NCBI RefSeq assembly: GCF_016599855.1
Contig: NZ_CP067041.1
Coordinates: 6,602,501-6,666,500 of the forward strand
DNA length: 64,000 nt
Source of the DNA: Bradyrhizobium diazoefficiens
GTDB taxonomy: Bacteria > Pseudomonadota > Alphaproteobacteria > Rhizobiales > Xanthobacteraceae
Direction of reading: 5' to 3'
The position numbers and the translations under genes are program-made. The notes below the pieces were generated by a model. That model was not told the DNA's origin and ran no database searches. It saw only the letters and a program-made list of their open reading frames with translations. How positions within the stretch are numbered: position 1 is the first letter of the stretch; every line of letters starts with the position of its first letter. Below, in pieces: positions 39,194 through 51,398 of the stretch.

Positions 39194-39841
39194 ATGACCA
39201 TCCACCTCGAAAGCCAGTCCGACCTCGAAGAAGCGATCCATACGCTGGTCAAGCGCGATCCGCGCCTCAAGCGGGTACTCGAAATCGCCGGCATGCCGGC
39301 GTTGCGGCGGCGCGAGCCGGGCTTCGCGGGGCTTGCGCACATCGTTTGCGGGCAGCAGCTTTCGACCGCGAGCGCCGCGGCGATCTGGGGACGGCTGTCC
39401 GCCGCCTTCGATCCGTTCGACCATGAGGCCGTGCGCCGCGCCCGCACCGACCGGCTGGGACGGCTCGGCCTGTCCGCGTCCAAGATCAAGACGTTGAAAC
39501 ATCTCGCGCGCGAAATAGTCGCCGAGCGGCTGAACCTCGACGTGCTCGCCGAAGAAGATGCGGATGCCGCGCATCATACGCTGATCTCGCTGCCCGGCAT
39601 CGGGCCATGGACGGCCGACCTCTATCTCTTGTTTTGCCTCGGCCACGGCGATGCCTGGCCCGCCGGCGACCTCGCCGTGCAGGAGGGTATCAAAATTGGC
39701 CTCGGCCTTCAGGCACGGCCGACGGAAAAGCAGATGGCGCCGCTTGCCGAACCCTGGCGTCCCTTGCGTGGCGCGGCCGCACATCTGTGGTGGAGCTACT
39801 ACCGTGCGGTGAAGAAGCGCGAGGGCGTGCTGTCGGCGTGA
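39194..39841 (+). CDS. DNA-3-methyladenine glycosylase II family protein
   Basis: A 215-residue HhH-GPD base-excision glycosylase (AlkA-like without its N-terminal domain). The helix-hairpin-helix is LPGIGPWTADLY near residue 134, and the catalytic Asp is in WPAGDLAVQ. It removes alkylated purines from DNA. No Fe-S cysteines. It stands alone after the nested palindromes. Confidence 0.92.
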   Translation: MTIHLESQSDLEEAIHTLVKRDPRLKRVLEIAGMPALRRREPGFAGLAHIVCGQQLSTASAAAIWGRLSAAFDPFDHEAVRRARTDRLGRLGLSASKIKTLKHLAREIVAERLNLDVLAEEDADAAHHTLISLPGIGPWTADLYLLFCLGHGDAWPAGDLAVQEGIKIGLGLQARPTEKQMAPLAEPWRPLRGAAAHLWWSYYRAVKKREGVLSA

Positions 39842-39936
39842 AGCAGCCGAACGGCGTTTAAAACTATGTTGCTGTTGCAAACAGCATGCGGGTGATCGAT
39901 GAGATGCCGCACGACCACAAGCCGGGATCTGACATC

Positions 39937-41019
39937 ATGACAGCCACCGACTTCATCGTTGCGCGCGACGATCTTGAAACGTGCAAGACGATTGCGACCG
40001 AATTGCCTGCGGCCGACGCGCTGCCGCAGGATGCTCTGCTGGTGAAGGTCGACCGCTTCGCCTTCACCGCCAACAACATCACCTACGCGGTGCTCGGTGA
40101 CGAGATGAAATACTGGCAGCTGTTTCCTGCTCCCCACGGCTTCGGCAACATTCCGGTGTGGGGCTTTGGCGACGTGATCGCCTCCACACATCCGAACGTG
40201 CCCGTGGGCGAGCGCCTGTTCGGCTATTTCCCGATGGCAACGCATCTCGTGATCGAAGCCACCGATGTCAGCAAGCGCGGCTTGCGCGATGGCGCCGCGC
40301 ATCGGCAGGGCGTGGCACCGGTCTACAATGCCTATGCGCGTGTGGGCGGTGACCCCACCTATGCCGGACGTCAGGGCGACTACCAGGCGCTGCTGCGGCC
40401 ATTGTTCATGCTGTCGTTCCTGGTCGACGATTTCCTCGCCGAGAGCGACGATTTCGGCGCACGCACCGTGCTGCTCTCGAGCGCCTCGAGCAAGACCGCG
40501 TTCGGGCTCGGCCATCTCCTGCATACACGCGGCCGCGAGGTGATCGGCCTGACCTCGGCCGGCAACACCGCTTTCGTCATCTCGCTCGGTTGCTATGATG
40601 AAACCATCACTGATCGGGTGACGTCGCTGCCATCCGACAGGCCGGTTGCCTTGGTCGACATGGCCGGCAACAGCGCCCTGCGCGCCGGGGTGCACCGGCA
40701 TTTTGGTGACCAGATGAAATGCTCGTTACGCGTCGGCTTGACGCATCGCGCCACCAAGCCCGACGAAGGCGAACTGCCGGGCGCAAAGCCGCGCTGGTTC
40801 TTCGCGCCCGACCAGATCCGCAAGCGTGCCAAGGAGTGGGGCCCCGGCGGCATCGAGCAGCGCTTCGGTGCGGCGTGGTCGGGGTTCACGCCGATGCTGG
40901 AGAGATGTCTGAGTGTCATCGAGAGCCGCGGCCCCGACGCAGTACGGCAGATCTATCTCGACACGCTGAAGGGGCGCATTCCGCCTGAGCAGGGCCACAT
41001 GCTCACGCTGCTCGGATAA
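39937..41019 (+). CDS. DUF2855 family protein
   Basis: A 360-residue cytosolic protein of the DUF2855 family, which has a medium-chain-dehydrogenase-like layout. An N-terminal GroES-like half (NNITYAVLGD, PVWGFGDVIAS) precedes a Rossmann-like stretch (LLSSASSKTAFGLGHLL) with a degenerate glycine motif. The enzymatic role is unknown. Start ATG 39937 is chosen; the frame runs back to 39886 with another ATG, and the ribosome site is weak for both. Confidence 0.8.
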   Translation: MTATDFIVARDDLETCKTIATELPAADALPQDALLVKVDRFAFTANNITYAVLGDEMKYWQLFPAPHGFGNIPVWGFGDVIASTHPNVPVGERLFGYFPMATHLVIEATDVSKRGLRDGAAHRQGVAPVYNAYARVGGDPTYAGRQGDYQALLRPLFMLSFLVDDFLAESDDFGARTVLLSSASSKTAFGLGHLLHTRGREVIGLTSAGNTAFVISLGCYDETITDRVTSLPSDRPVALVDMAGNSALRAGVHRHFGDQMKCSLRVGLTHRATKPDEGELPGAKPRWFFAPDQIRKRAKEWGPGGIEQRFGAAWSGFTPMLERCLSVIESRGPDAVRQIYLDTLKGRIPPEQGHMLTLLG

Positions 41020-41178
41020 CGGCGCCCCAAATCGGGCATTTCTGGGCGCTTGCCATCCCGCCGCCGTATTGCTTGCGCCTGAATAAGTCGCTCAACGGGC
41101 TTCACAATCCCGTCACGCTGCATGTAGTATGTCAATACATGCTGCTTCGCAGCGTATATTGGAGGCCGGGAGCGTTAC

Positions 41179-41736
41179 TTGAACGCACATGTCTCGCAAG
41201 GCAGTTGGCCGGTGCTGGTCCTGAACGCGGACTTCCGGCCGCTGAGTTACTACCCACTGTCTCTGTGGTCGTGGCAGGACGCGATCAAGGCGGTGTTCCT
41301 CGACCGCGTCAATATCGTCGCGCATTACGATCAAGCGGTTCACAGTCCCACGCTGCAAATGCAGCTGCCGAGCGTGGTCTCGCTCAAATCCTTCGTCAAA
41401 CCGACGACGCATCCCGCCTTCACCCGGTTCAACGTCTTCCTGCGCGATCGTTTCGCCTGCCAATATTGCGGCTCGCCCGAAGACCTCACCTTCGACCACA
41501 TCATTCCGCGCAGCAAAGGCGGCCAGACCACCTGGGAAAACGTCGTGGCGGCGTGCTCGCCGTGTAATCTGCGCAAAGGTAATCTCACGCCCGCGCAAGC
41601 AAAAATGTTTCCGCGTCAAAGTGCGTTCGCGCCGACCGTGCACCAGCTCCACCGCAACGGCCGCATGTTCCCGCCAAACTATCTGCACGATAGCTGGCTG
41701 GACTATCTCTACTGGGATACGGAGCTGGATCCGTAG
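41179..41736 (+). CDS. HNH endonuclease family protein
   Basis: A 185-residue protein with an HNH/zinc domain at about 90-135: [23 protein letters not shown] and [10 protein letters not shown]. This gives the DH-N-H core and two CxxC knuckles. The N-terminal [20 protein letters not shown] is shared by a conserved bacterial HNH family of unknown target. Start TTG 41179 has GGGAG 8 nt upstream; no in-frame ATG is nearer the conserved start. It could be a repair nuclease rather than a restriction enzyme: no partner genes are present. Confidence 0.87.
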   Translation: MNAHVSQGSWPVLVLNADFRPLSYYPLSLWSWQDAIKAVFLDRVNIVAHYDQAVHSPTLQMQLPSVVSLKSFVKPTTHPAFTRFNVFLRDRFACQYCGSPEDLTFDHIIPRSKGGQTTWENVVAACSPCNLRKGNLTPAQAKMFPRQSAFAPTVHQLHRNGRMFPPNYLHDSWLDYLYWDTELDP

Positions 41737-41875
41737 CGACCGGCATCCACATGCCCATGCGCCGCTGGCGCATTCAGGGGCCATGGCGGCCGACGGAACC
41801 GGAAGGGCTGCCGCTCGTTCAGATGGAAAGCCCGTGCGACCGCGAACGCGGCTGCGCAACCAGTGGAGACTTGCC

Positions 41876-42097
41876 ATGCCCGCAGCCGAGAAGGATCACG
41901 TCTACAAGATCCTGGAGCTGGTCGGATCGTCCGAGGCCTCGATCGAGGACGCGATCAAGAACGCGATCGGCCGCGCCTCCAAGACCGTTCGCGCGATGAA
42001 ATGGTTCGAGGTGGTACAGACGCGCGGTCACATCGAGAACGGCGCGGTGCGCCACTACCAGGTAACGCTGCGCGTCGGATTTACGCTGGATGAGTGA
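41876..42097 (+). CDS. Dodecin
   Basis: A 73-residue dodecin that forms a hollow dodecamer storing flavin or a CoA-type ligand. The family pattern is clear: [17 protein letters not shown] at the N-terminus, the stacking Trp in MKWFEVV, and [20 protein letters not shown]. Start ATG 41876 has GGAG upstream. It is monocistronic. Confidence 0.95.
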   Translation: MPAAEKDHVYKILELVGSSEASIEDAIKNAIGRASKTVRAMKWFEVVQTRGHIENGAVRHYQVTLRVGFTLDE

Positions 42098-42276
42098 CGC
42101 GGCGCGCGAGGCGAGACCATCACGCGCAGCAGCGTGGTTAACATCCACCGACGAGAGTGGATCAAAATGCAGACAATCCCCTCCGGTTGAGTACGGCCTC
42201 GCGCAATCATCACAGTCGTTGCAATAGGCCGTTAAGACCAAAGTGAGAGGTTTGCACCGAATTGGAGCAAACCCCG
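42098..42276. other. Intergenic region before the diguanylate cyclase
   Basis: A 179-nt stretch without a gene. It contains a GTTAAC palindrome and presumably the promoter of the diguanylate cyclase gene, but no clear -35/-10 pair. Confidence 0.4.
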
Positions 42277-44178
42277 ATGGTCACGAGCCGCGAACTGGGC
42301 AAGACCCGCCTTCCGCTCTGGGCGGCCGGATTCGTTGCGCTGATCTGCGTCACGATTTTGGGTTTGAGCGTCTGGCGCGAATGGGAAACGCGCGAAGCGG
42401 AGCTCAGAAACGCCGAGATCGACGTCACCAACCTGGCACATTCGCTGACCCAGCACGCGGACGACACGTTCGAGCTCGCCGATACGATCCTGGTCGGACT
42501 GGTCCACCGGCTCGAGCACGAGGGGACTGGCTCCGATACAATCACAAAGCTCCAGGCTTATTTGCCGATCCGCAAATCGTCGGACCGCATTCGCGGCATC
42601 TTCGTCTACGACGAGACCGGCCGCTGGCTTGCCACCACCGAGCATGTCGACTTCTCCGGGCTCAACAACAGCGACCGCGAATATTTCCGGCAGCACCGCG
42701 ACTCCCCGGACAGGGGCACGCTCATCGGCCGGCCCGTCAAGAGCCGCTCCGGCGGTCAGTGGATCATCACGGCATCGCGCCGGATCAACCATCCCGACGG
42801 CAGCTTCGCCGGCGTCGTCCTGCTCACGATCGACGTCGCCTATTTCGCAAAATTCTACGAGCGATTCGACGTCGGGCCGAATGGCTCGGCATCGCTGCTC
42901 AACAACGCCGGCATCATGTTGGCGCGGGCCCATGACGAGAGCGGAGCTTACGTCGGACGGGACCTGTCCCATGCGCCCTTGTTCAGGGACCGGGAAAGCC
43001 GTCCCACTGCGGCGGTCTACTACTTCAAATCGCCGATCGATGGCGTGCAGCGGCTGAGCTACTACCAGCGCAGCAGCCGCTATCCGCTGATGGTGCTGGC
43101 GAGCAAGTCGCAGGACGACGTGCTCGCCCCTTGGCGACACGCCGCGACCGCGCGCATGATCTTCGTTCTCGGCCTCGTGCTGCTGATCGCCGTGATCGGC
43201 TTCTATCTGGTCCGTCAGTTGTCGCAGCGGCAGCGTATGGCTCAGATCCTGATCGCCAAGGAAGCCAATTTCCGCCTGCTGGCCGAGCAATCCAGCGACA
43301 TGGTGACCCGGATCGGGTTGGATAACCGGCTGCTCTACGTCTCTCCCGCATGCGTGCGCATCACGGGCTGGCCCGCCGAGCAACTGCTGGACACGTCGGC
43401 TCTGGCCGGCATCCACCCGGATGACATGGAACGGGTCGAGCAGGCCATCGCCGCGCTGAAGAACGGCGAAGCCGAGGAGGCGCGGTTCATCTATCGCCAG
43501 CGCCATCGCGACAAGGGCGAGATCTGGGCCGAGGCGGCACTGCACGTGACCCTGGCGTCGGACAATGGCGAGATCGACGGCGTCGTTGCTGTCATGCGCG
43601 ACATGACCGAGCAGAAAGATCTTCAGGACAAGCTCGCCTCGCTTGCCACGACCGATGGCCTCACCGGCCTTGCCAACCGGCGCGCATTCGACGAACGCCT
43701 GGCCGAAGAATGGGCGCGCGCCCGGCGCGACGGCACGCAGCTGTCGCTCCTGCTGATCGACGTCGATCATTTCAAGAAGTTCAACGACCATTACGGACAT
43801 CTGGCCGGCGACGGCTGCCTGCGCGCCCTGAGCCGGATTCTGTCCGCTACCGCCAGGCGCCCTGCCGACCTCGCCGCGCGCTACGGCGGCGAGGAATTCG
43901 CCGTGCTGTTGCCGAACACCGGTCCGGATGGCTGCGCCGAGGTCGGCGAAGCGATTCGGCAGGCGCTGCACGATCTCGCCATGCTGCATGCGCAAAATCT
44001 ACCATCCCGGCTGGTGACTGTCAGCGTCGGCGCCGCGACGAGCCTTCCATCCCAGGCCTCGGACTCCAGCACGCTGGTCGCTGCCGCCGACCGCGCACTC
44101 TATGCCGCCAAGGACAGCGGCCGTGACCGGCTCGTGATGTCTGGACAGGTCGTCCCCTGGCCCGCGAAGAGCGCGTGA
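42277..44178 (+). CDS. Diguanylate cyclase with Cache, PAS and GGDEF domains
   Basis: A membrane-bound c-di-GMP synthase of 633 residues. One helix lies near 17-37, then a periplasmic PDC/Cache sensor (about 45-285), a second helix (about 290-312), a cytosolic PAS domain with a PAC tail (about 325-450) and a C-terminal GGDEF domain. The active site reads GGEEF, and RPAD five residues upstream is an intact inhibitory I-site, so the enzyme should be active and product-inhibited. No EAL domain. Start ATG 42277 has GGAG upstream; TTG 42262 is also in frame. Confidence 0.94.
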   Translation: MVTSRELGKTRLPLWAAGFVALICVTILGLSVWREWETREAELRNAEIDVTNLAHSLTQHADDTFELADTILVGLVHRLEHEGTGSDTITKLQAYLPIRKSSDRIRGIFVYDETGRWLATTEHVDFSGLNNSDREYFRQHRDSPDRGTLIGRPVKSRSGGQWIITASRRINHPDGSFAGVVLLTIDVAYFAKFYERFDVGPNGSASLLNNAGIMLARAHDESGAYVGRDLSHAPLFRDRESRPTAAVYYFKSPIDGVQRLSYYQRSSRYPLMVLASKSQDDVLAPWRHAATARMIFVLGLVLLIAVIGFYLVRQLSQRQRMAQILIAKEANFRLLAEQSSDMVTRIGLDNRLLYVSPACVRITGWPAEQLLDTSALAGIHPDDMERVEQAIAALKNGEAEEARFIYRQRHRDKGEIWAEAALHVTLASDNGEIDGVVAVMRDMTEQKDLQDKLASLATTDGLTGLANRRAFDERLAEEWARARRDGTQLSLLLIDVDHFKKFNDHYGHLAGDGCLRALSRILSATARRPADLAARYGGEEFAVLLPNTGPDGCAEVGEAIRQALHDLAMLHAQNLPSRLVTVSVGAATSLPSQASDSSTLVAAADRALYAAKDSGRDRLVMSGQVVPWPAKSA

Positions 44179-44204
44179 CCGAATCGACCAACCGATGGCC
44201 CAGC

Positions 44205-45455
44205 TCACGCAAGGTCCACGCCGCGCCGCTCCGGGATCAGCACGAGCAGCGCCACGATATCGAGGACATAGAGCAGCGCAAGACCCGCGATCGCGGTTGG
44301 AAAGCCGTAGGCTGCACTGACGATGCCGACCACCAGCGGGCCGAAGCCGGCCACCGCGCGCCCGATATTGAAGAAAACGTTCTGCGCCGTGGCGCGCGCG
44401 GCGGTCGGATAAAGCTCGCTCATCAACGCGCCGTAACCGCCGAGCATGCCGTTGACGAAGAAGCCCATCACCGCTCCGCCGATCAACAGCGCAAACGCAG
44501 TCGTCAGCTGCGAATAGACCACGACCATGATGGCCGCACCCAGCATGTAGGCCAGGAACACAGGACGACGGCCGAAGCGGTCGGCGACATGACCGAACAG
44601 GAAGATGCCGAGCGCCATCCCGGCAATGGTGACGGCCGTCCAGAGCGCCGACTGTGTCAGGCCATAGCCGAATCGCGTCGAGAGATAGTTCGGCAGCCAG
44701 ATCATGATTCCGTAATAGCCGAAATTCTGCACCGAGCAGAGGATGATCATTCCGATGCCGATCCGGGTCGTCTCCGCATCAGCCACGAGCGCGCGAAGTG
44801 ACGAGCCGGTCTTCGCCGCATTCCCCCTGTGCACAATGAAGACGTCCGGCTCGTGCAGCTTGCGCCGGATCACATAGGCGATCAGCGCCGGAAAGGCGCC
44901 GAGCGCAAACATCCCGCGCCAGCCGATGACCGGCAGCAGGGCCGGCGTCACCAGCGCCGCCGTGAGCACGCCGAACTGCCAGCCAAGCCCGACATAGGAT
45001 GTTGCCCGCGCGCGCTTGCTCGCGGGCCAGGCCTCGGCCACCAGGGCCATTCCGATGCCGAATTCGCCACCGAGACCGATGCCGGCGATCGCTCGGTAGG
45101 CCAGCAGGTCCCAATAGCCCTGCGCGAGCGCGCACAGGCCGGTGAAGACCGCGAACAGGACAATGCTCCAGGTCAGAACCCGGACGCGGCCAAGCCGGTC
45201 CGACAGCATGCCGAACACAAAGCCGCCGACCACCGCGCCGACCAGAGTCCCGGTCACCAGCGAGGCTGCCTGCGGCTGCGTGAGATGGAGATCCTTCGAA
45301 ATCGCCGTCAGCATGAAGCCAAGGATGAGGAGGTCGAACCCATCCATGGCGTAGCCGAGCGCAGACCCCCACAGCGCGCGACGCGCTGCCGCGTCACTAT
45401 CCGTCGCATGGGCCATATCAACCGCGCCGAGAGTCACATCCTGTAGCTGGCTCAT
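44205..45455 (-). CDS. MFS transporter
   Basis: Major facilitator of 416 residues with twelve hydrophobic segments. The motifs YAMDGFDLLILGFML in helix 1 and GMLSDRLGRVRVL between helices 2 and 3 recall the aromatic acid or sialic acid:H+ symporter families. The substrate is unknown. It starts 62 nt after the end of the ABC importer cluster, on the same strand, and may belong to that transcript. Confidence 0.9.
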   Translation of the reverse strand: MSQLQDVTLGAVDMAHATDSDAAARRALWGSALGYAMDGFDLLILGFMLTAISKDLHLTQPQAASLVTGTLVGAVVGGFVFGMLSDRLGRVRVLTWSIVLFAVFTGLCALAQGYWDLLAYRAIAGIGLGGEFGIGMALVAEAWPASKRARATSYVGLGWQFGVLTAALVTPALLPVIGWRGMFALGAFPALIAYVIRRKLHEPDVFIVHRGNAAKTGSSLRALVADAETTRIGIGMIILCSVQNFGYYGIMIWLPNYLSTRFGYGLTQSALWTAVTIAGMALGIFLFGHVADRFGRRPVFLAYMLGAAIMVVVYSQLTTAFALLIGGAVMGFFVNGMLGGYGALMSELYPTAARATAQNVFFNIGRAVAGFGPLVVGIVSAAYGFPTAIAGLALLYVLDIVALLVLIPERRGVDLA

Positions 45456-45517
45456 GCGTCCCCCTACGCCGGCCGGGCCCTTGGGATCAAGAGCTCCGAC
45501 GATCTATGCACCGCAAC

Positions 45518-47477
<1,960 letters not shown>

Positions 47478-47478
<1 letters not shown>

Positions 47479-48395
47479 CAGATCACCCGTCGCGCATCGA
47501 GCGCGTCACGCAGACCGTCTCCAATGAAGTTGATGGCGACCACTGCGATGAAGATCGCGCCGCCCGGGAACAGCGCCCAGTGTGGGCCGATGTCGAGAAA
47601 GTCCTTGGCATCGTACAGCAGCCGCCCCCAGGTCGGAGTATCCGGCGGAAAGCCGAGACCGAGGAAGGACAGCGTCGATTCCGCGATGATCGCGGCCGCA
47701 ACGTCGATGGTGCCCGCGATGATCACCGGACCGAGCGCATTGGGCAGGATGTGCTTCACCACCTGCCGCACCGGGCTCGCACCGAGCGCACGTGCAGCCT
47801 CGACGAACTCCTTCTCGCGGATCGACAGGAACTGCGCGCGCACGAGGCGCGCCACCGGCATCCAGCGCAAGCCGCCGATCACAAGGACGATCAGGATGAA
47901 GATGCCGCCCTCGGGACCGAACACCTGCTTCAGTCCGTCGCGGAAAAGATAGATCAGCAACAGAAGCAGCGGCAGTTGCGGCAGCGACAAAAAGAGATCG
48001 GTGAGCCACATGAGTCCGTGCCCGAGCGCACCGCGCGACATGCCGGCGAGTGAACCGATCAGCGTACCGATGAACACCGACACGAGCATCGCGGCGAGCC
48101 CGACCGCGAGCGAGATGCGGCCGCCATAGATCATGCGGGCGAGGATGTCCTGCCCGAGATCGTCGGTGCCGAAGGGATGGGCCAGCGACGGCCCCTGCAG
48201 GCCTGCAACGATGTCGATGTCGTCGATCCTGACGCGCCAGACGAAGGGGCCGGCCACCACCGCCAGAATCAAGATGAGGAGCAGGAACGCGCTGACCACG
48301 GCAAGCTTGTGGCGGCTGAAGCGCCGCCACGTCTCGCGCCACGGCGAATAGACGCGCCGCTCAGCGGAGGGAGATGCGAGGATCAAGCCAGCCAT
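47478..48395 (-). CDS. Oligopeptide-type ABC transporter permease (OppC/DppC)
   Basis: A 305-residue inner-membrane permease. A cytosolic N-terminal stretch with the WRETWRRFSRHKLAV motif is typical of DppC. About six helices follow, with the ATPase-coupling EAA loop EFVEAARALGASPVRQVVKHILPN. It overlaps the upstream permease gene by 35 nt. Confidence 0.95.
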
Positions 48396-49320
48396 AAAGG
48401 ACGTCCGCGATGAGATTGAACAGCACCACGAGGCACGCGAAGACGAAGGTGACGGCCATCACCACCGGCGTGTCGTTGGAAAGGATGGAGGAGATCAAGA
48501 GCGAGCCGATGCCGGGGATGCGGAAGATCTGCTCGGTGACAATGGCGCCGCCGAACACGGCCGGCATCTGCAGCGCGATCAGCGTGACGACCGGGATCAT
48601 GGCATTGCGCATCACGTGCTTGACGATGACCTTGGCCTGTCCGAGGCCCTTGGCGCGCGCCGTGGTGACGTAGTCGAGCCGGATGACATCGAGCATCGCC
48701 GAGCGCACGAACCGCGTCATCGACGCCGCCTGGAACAAGCCGAGCACCGCCACCGGCATGATCGCCTGCCGGATCATTTCGAGCACATAGTGGATGCCGG
48801 TCGCCTTGATGTCAGTCGTGTAGACGAAAGGCAGCCAATCCAGCGTGACCGAGAAGATCAGGATGAACAGGATACCGGTGAAGAAGGTCGGCAGCGAGAA
48901 GCCGACGAAGGCGAGCGTGTTCGCGACCTGGTCGAACAGCGAATAGGGCTTTGTCGCCGCATAGACGCCGACGGGTATCGCGATCAGCAACGCCAGGATC
49001 TGCGCCGATCCGATCACGTAGAGCGTGGCCGGCAGGCGCTGCAGTATGAGCGTGTCCACGTCCATCCGGCTGACGAAGGAGAAGCCCCAGTCGCCGTGCA
49101 GCATGGCGTTGAGCCAGTGCACGTAGCGAAGATAGATCGGATCATCCAGGCCGAACCTGGCCCGAAGCGCAGCCTGCACTTCGGGCGGCACGTTCGGGTT
49201 GGTCGCCAGTTCCGAGAACGGATCGCCGGGGGCGAGCGCCAGCACGACGAACAGCACAAGCGAAATGGCGAGCAGGCTCGGGACGGCAATCAGGAGGCGA
49301 CGCAGGACGTACTGACTCAT
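48361..49320 (-). CDS. Oligopeptide-type ABC transporter permease (OppB/DppB)
   Basis: A 319-residue inner-membrane permease starting MSQYVLRRLLIAVPSLL, the usual OppB/DppB first helix. The coupling loop YVTTARAKGLGQAKVIVKHVMRN is present. It follows the binding-protein gene by 28 nt. Confidence 0.95.
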   Translation of the reverse strand: MSQYVLRRLLIAVPSLLAISLVLFVVLALAPGDPFSELATNPNVPPEVQAALRARFGLDDPIYLRYVHWLNAMLHGDWGFSFVSRMDVDTLILQRLPATLYVIGSAQILALLIAIPVGVYAATKPYSLFDQVANTLAFVGFSLPTFFTGILFILIFSVTLDWLPFVYTTDIKATGIHYVLEMIRQAIMPVAVLGLFQAASMTRFVRSAMLDVIRLDYVTTARAKGLGQAKVIVKHVMRNAMIPVVTLIALQMPAVFGGAIVTEQIFRIPGIGSLLISSILSNDTPVVMAVTFVFACLVVLFNLIADVLYGWLDPRISLR

Positions 49321-49348
49321 TGGGAAGAATCCCGTCTAGGCCCCGCGA

Positions 49349-51139
49349 TCATGCCTCCCGGTACCAGTCCTGGATGTTGTCGGTCTCGTTCGCCCAGCCG
49401 CTCAGCGCCGGTCGCAAGTTGTTGGCGGCCGCCTCGACCTTCAGGCGGTGCATCACAGGAATGAACACCGTGTCCTGCCACAGCAGGTCGTTGCACTTGA
49501 TGTAGAGGGTGGCGCGCTTGACCGGATCGGTCTCGGTCTCGGCCGCCGCAATGGCGGCGTCATAGTCCTTGTTGACATAACGCGGGAAATTCTGGCCCTG
49601 CCACTTGTTCTCCTTCGTGGCCACATTGGCCGAGATGTAGCGGCGCATGTGCAAGGCCGGATCGGGCTGCGTCATCGGGATCTGGAATTCCTCGATGTCG
49701 GCATAGAACTTGGGGTAGGTGTCGGGGTTGGCAACGTCCGACGAGAAGAACACAGAGGCGACCACCGACTTCAGCTCCACCTCGATTCCGGCCTTCTGGC
49801 AGGCCTGCTTGACGATCGCCTGAGTCTTCTGGCGCGGACCGTTGGTCGAGGTCTGGTACAGAAGCTTGAACTTCTTTCCGTCTTTCTCGCGGATGCCGTC
49901 CGCGCCGACCTTCCAGCCGGCGTCGTCCAGCATCTTCGACGCCTTCTCGATGTTGAACTCCCACGAGGTGTTCTTGGAAACGAATTTTTCGGGACCGTTG
50001 AGGTAGTTGGCAGTAGTGCGGCCGGCGCGACCGTAAATCGCCTTCTTGACGGACTCGCGGTCGACGAGCAGGGCGAGTGCCTTGCGCACGTTCGGATCCG
50101 AGAGGATCGGGTGCTTGGTCTTCATCGAGGAGCGTTCGCCGTCCACTTCCGTGTTCGGATCGGTGAAGTTGATCGCGATGAACTCGATATCGCCGCCGGT
50201 GGCGTAGACCGTCTTGCCCTTGCCGCCCTTCTCCAGACGCAGCAGCACGTCATCTTCGACCTGCATGTTCCAAGCGAAATCGAACTCGCCGGTCTGGATC
50301 ACGGCCCGTGCGGCAGAGACGGCATCGCCGCCGCCCTTCATATCGATCGTGTCGAAATACGGACGGTTGGGCATGTGGTAGTCGGGATTGAGGGCGCCGC
50401 GGACCAGGTCGCCCGGCTTGAACTCGACGAATTTGTAGGGGCCGGTGCCCACCGGGGCGAGATTGGCCGGCGCCTCCCGGGATTTCGATCCCTTGTAGTC
50501 AGCGAACAGATGTTTCGGAATGACGCATCCGTAGGCGCCGACGAACGCATTGGCCCAGAATGGCGTTGGGTTTTTGAACAGGAGACGGATGGTGAGGTCG
50601 TCCACCTTCTCGACCGTCATCTCGGCGTAAGTGCTGATGGAAACGGCCGCCGTGGCTGGATCGCTGGCATATGCCCAGGTGAACACGAAATCGTCGGCTG
50701 TCAGCGGTTTGCCGTCATGCCATTTGACGCCGGGCTTGATCTTCCAGGTGACCATTTTGCCGTCGGCAGCAAGGCCGCCATTTGCAACTGACGGGATTTC
50801 GGCGGCGAGGATCGGGTTGAGATTGCCATTGGCGTCCCAGCTTGCAAGCGGCTCGTAGAACAGGCGCGACCCGTCCTGGTCCTTGGTGCCGGTGGCAAAA
50901 TGCGGATTGAGCAGCGTGGGCCCTTGCCACCACAACAGCTTGAGCGGACCGCCGCCACCACGCTTGGTCGGAGGATAGGCGTTCGGGCTCTGCGCCATGG
51001 CGACGCCGCCGAGCGCGAGGATCTGATTCGCCATGGGAGCGGTGAGGCCGACGACGGCCAAACGCTTGATGAAGGCGCGGCGATCCATCCGCCCGTCCTT
51101 CACGTCACCGATCATCGAACGCAGTTCTTTGTCCAGCAT
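49349..51139 (-). CDS. Extracellular solute-binding protein family 5 (peptide type)
   Basis: A 596-residue periplasmic receptor of the importer. A twin-arginine export signal (DRRAFIKRLAVVGL, residues about 19-32) precedes a hydrophobic stretch and the mature protein. The SBP_bac_5 fold shows as LWWQGPTLLNPHFATGT, then the YTPKPGVKWHDG-type core (WKIKPGVKWHDGKPL). Tat export is unusual but known for this family. ATG 51139 is chosen; the longer upstream frame is not conserved-looking. The substrate is probably a peptide or amide conjugate. Confidence 0.93.
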   Translation of the reverse strand: MLDKELRSMIGDVKDGRMDRRAFIKRLAVVGLTAPMANQILALGGVAMAQSPNAYPPTKRGGGGPLKLLWWQGPTLLNPHFATGTKDQDGSRLFYEPLASWDANGNLNPILAAEIPSVANGGLAADGKMVTWKIKPGVKWHDGKPLTADDFVFTWAYASDPATAAVSISTYAEMTVEKVDDLTIRLLFKNPTPFWANAFVGAYGCVIPKHLFADYKGSKSREAPANLAPVGTGPYKFVEFKPGDLVRGALNPDYHMPNRPYFDTIDMKGGGDAVSAARAVIQTGEFDFAWNMQVEDDVLLRLEKGGKGKTVYATGGDIEFIAINFTDPNTEVDGERSSMKTKHPILSDPNVRKALALLVDRESVKKAIYGRAGRTTANYLNGPEKFVSKNTSWEFNIEKASKMLDDAGWKVGADGIREKDGKKFKLLYQTSTNGPRQKTQAIVKQACQKAGIEVELKSVVASVFFSSDVANPDTYPKFYADIEEFQIPMTQPDPALHMRRYISANVATKENKWQGQNFPRYVNKDYDAAIAAAETETDPVKRATLYIKCNDLLWQDTVFIPVMHRLKVEAAANNLRPALSGWANETDNIQDWYREA

Positions 51140-51398
51140 GGTTGTCCCCGTCTGGTTCCCGGATGGATGCAGCGGCCGCGGGACGGCCACCGAGTTTTGG
51201 CTGGCGGTAGATGGCACACTGAATAGGGCGCACGTCAACTGCGACCGTGTGTGTGCAAACGGTGCTCTGGCTGTCTCTTGAGCAAAACTTCGTCCCGCAG
51301 CTCAGCGGTTCGGCATTCCGGCGTCAAAATCCGCCGGAAACCAAGTTGCACTGCGAAAAATTTGTTCGCGAGATCAGACGAAGTATCGAGATGGAATT
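51140..51398. other. Intergenic region between the M20 gene and the binding-protein gene
   Basis: A 259-nt gap on the coding strand of the importer cluster. I see no gene. A TTGACG hexamer occurs, but without a good -10 at the right distance. Confidence 0.4.

Noticed and set aside
41179..41736. HNH gene as part of a restriction or defence system
   Set aside because: No methylase, helicase or other defence gene is adjacent; this HNH family is widespread in chromosomes.
42232..43995. 587-codon minus-strand frame opposite the diguanylate cyclase gene
   Set aside because: The opposite strand encodes recognisable Cache, PAS and GGDEF domains; this frame has none.
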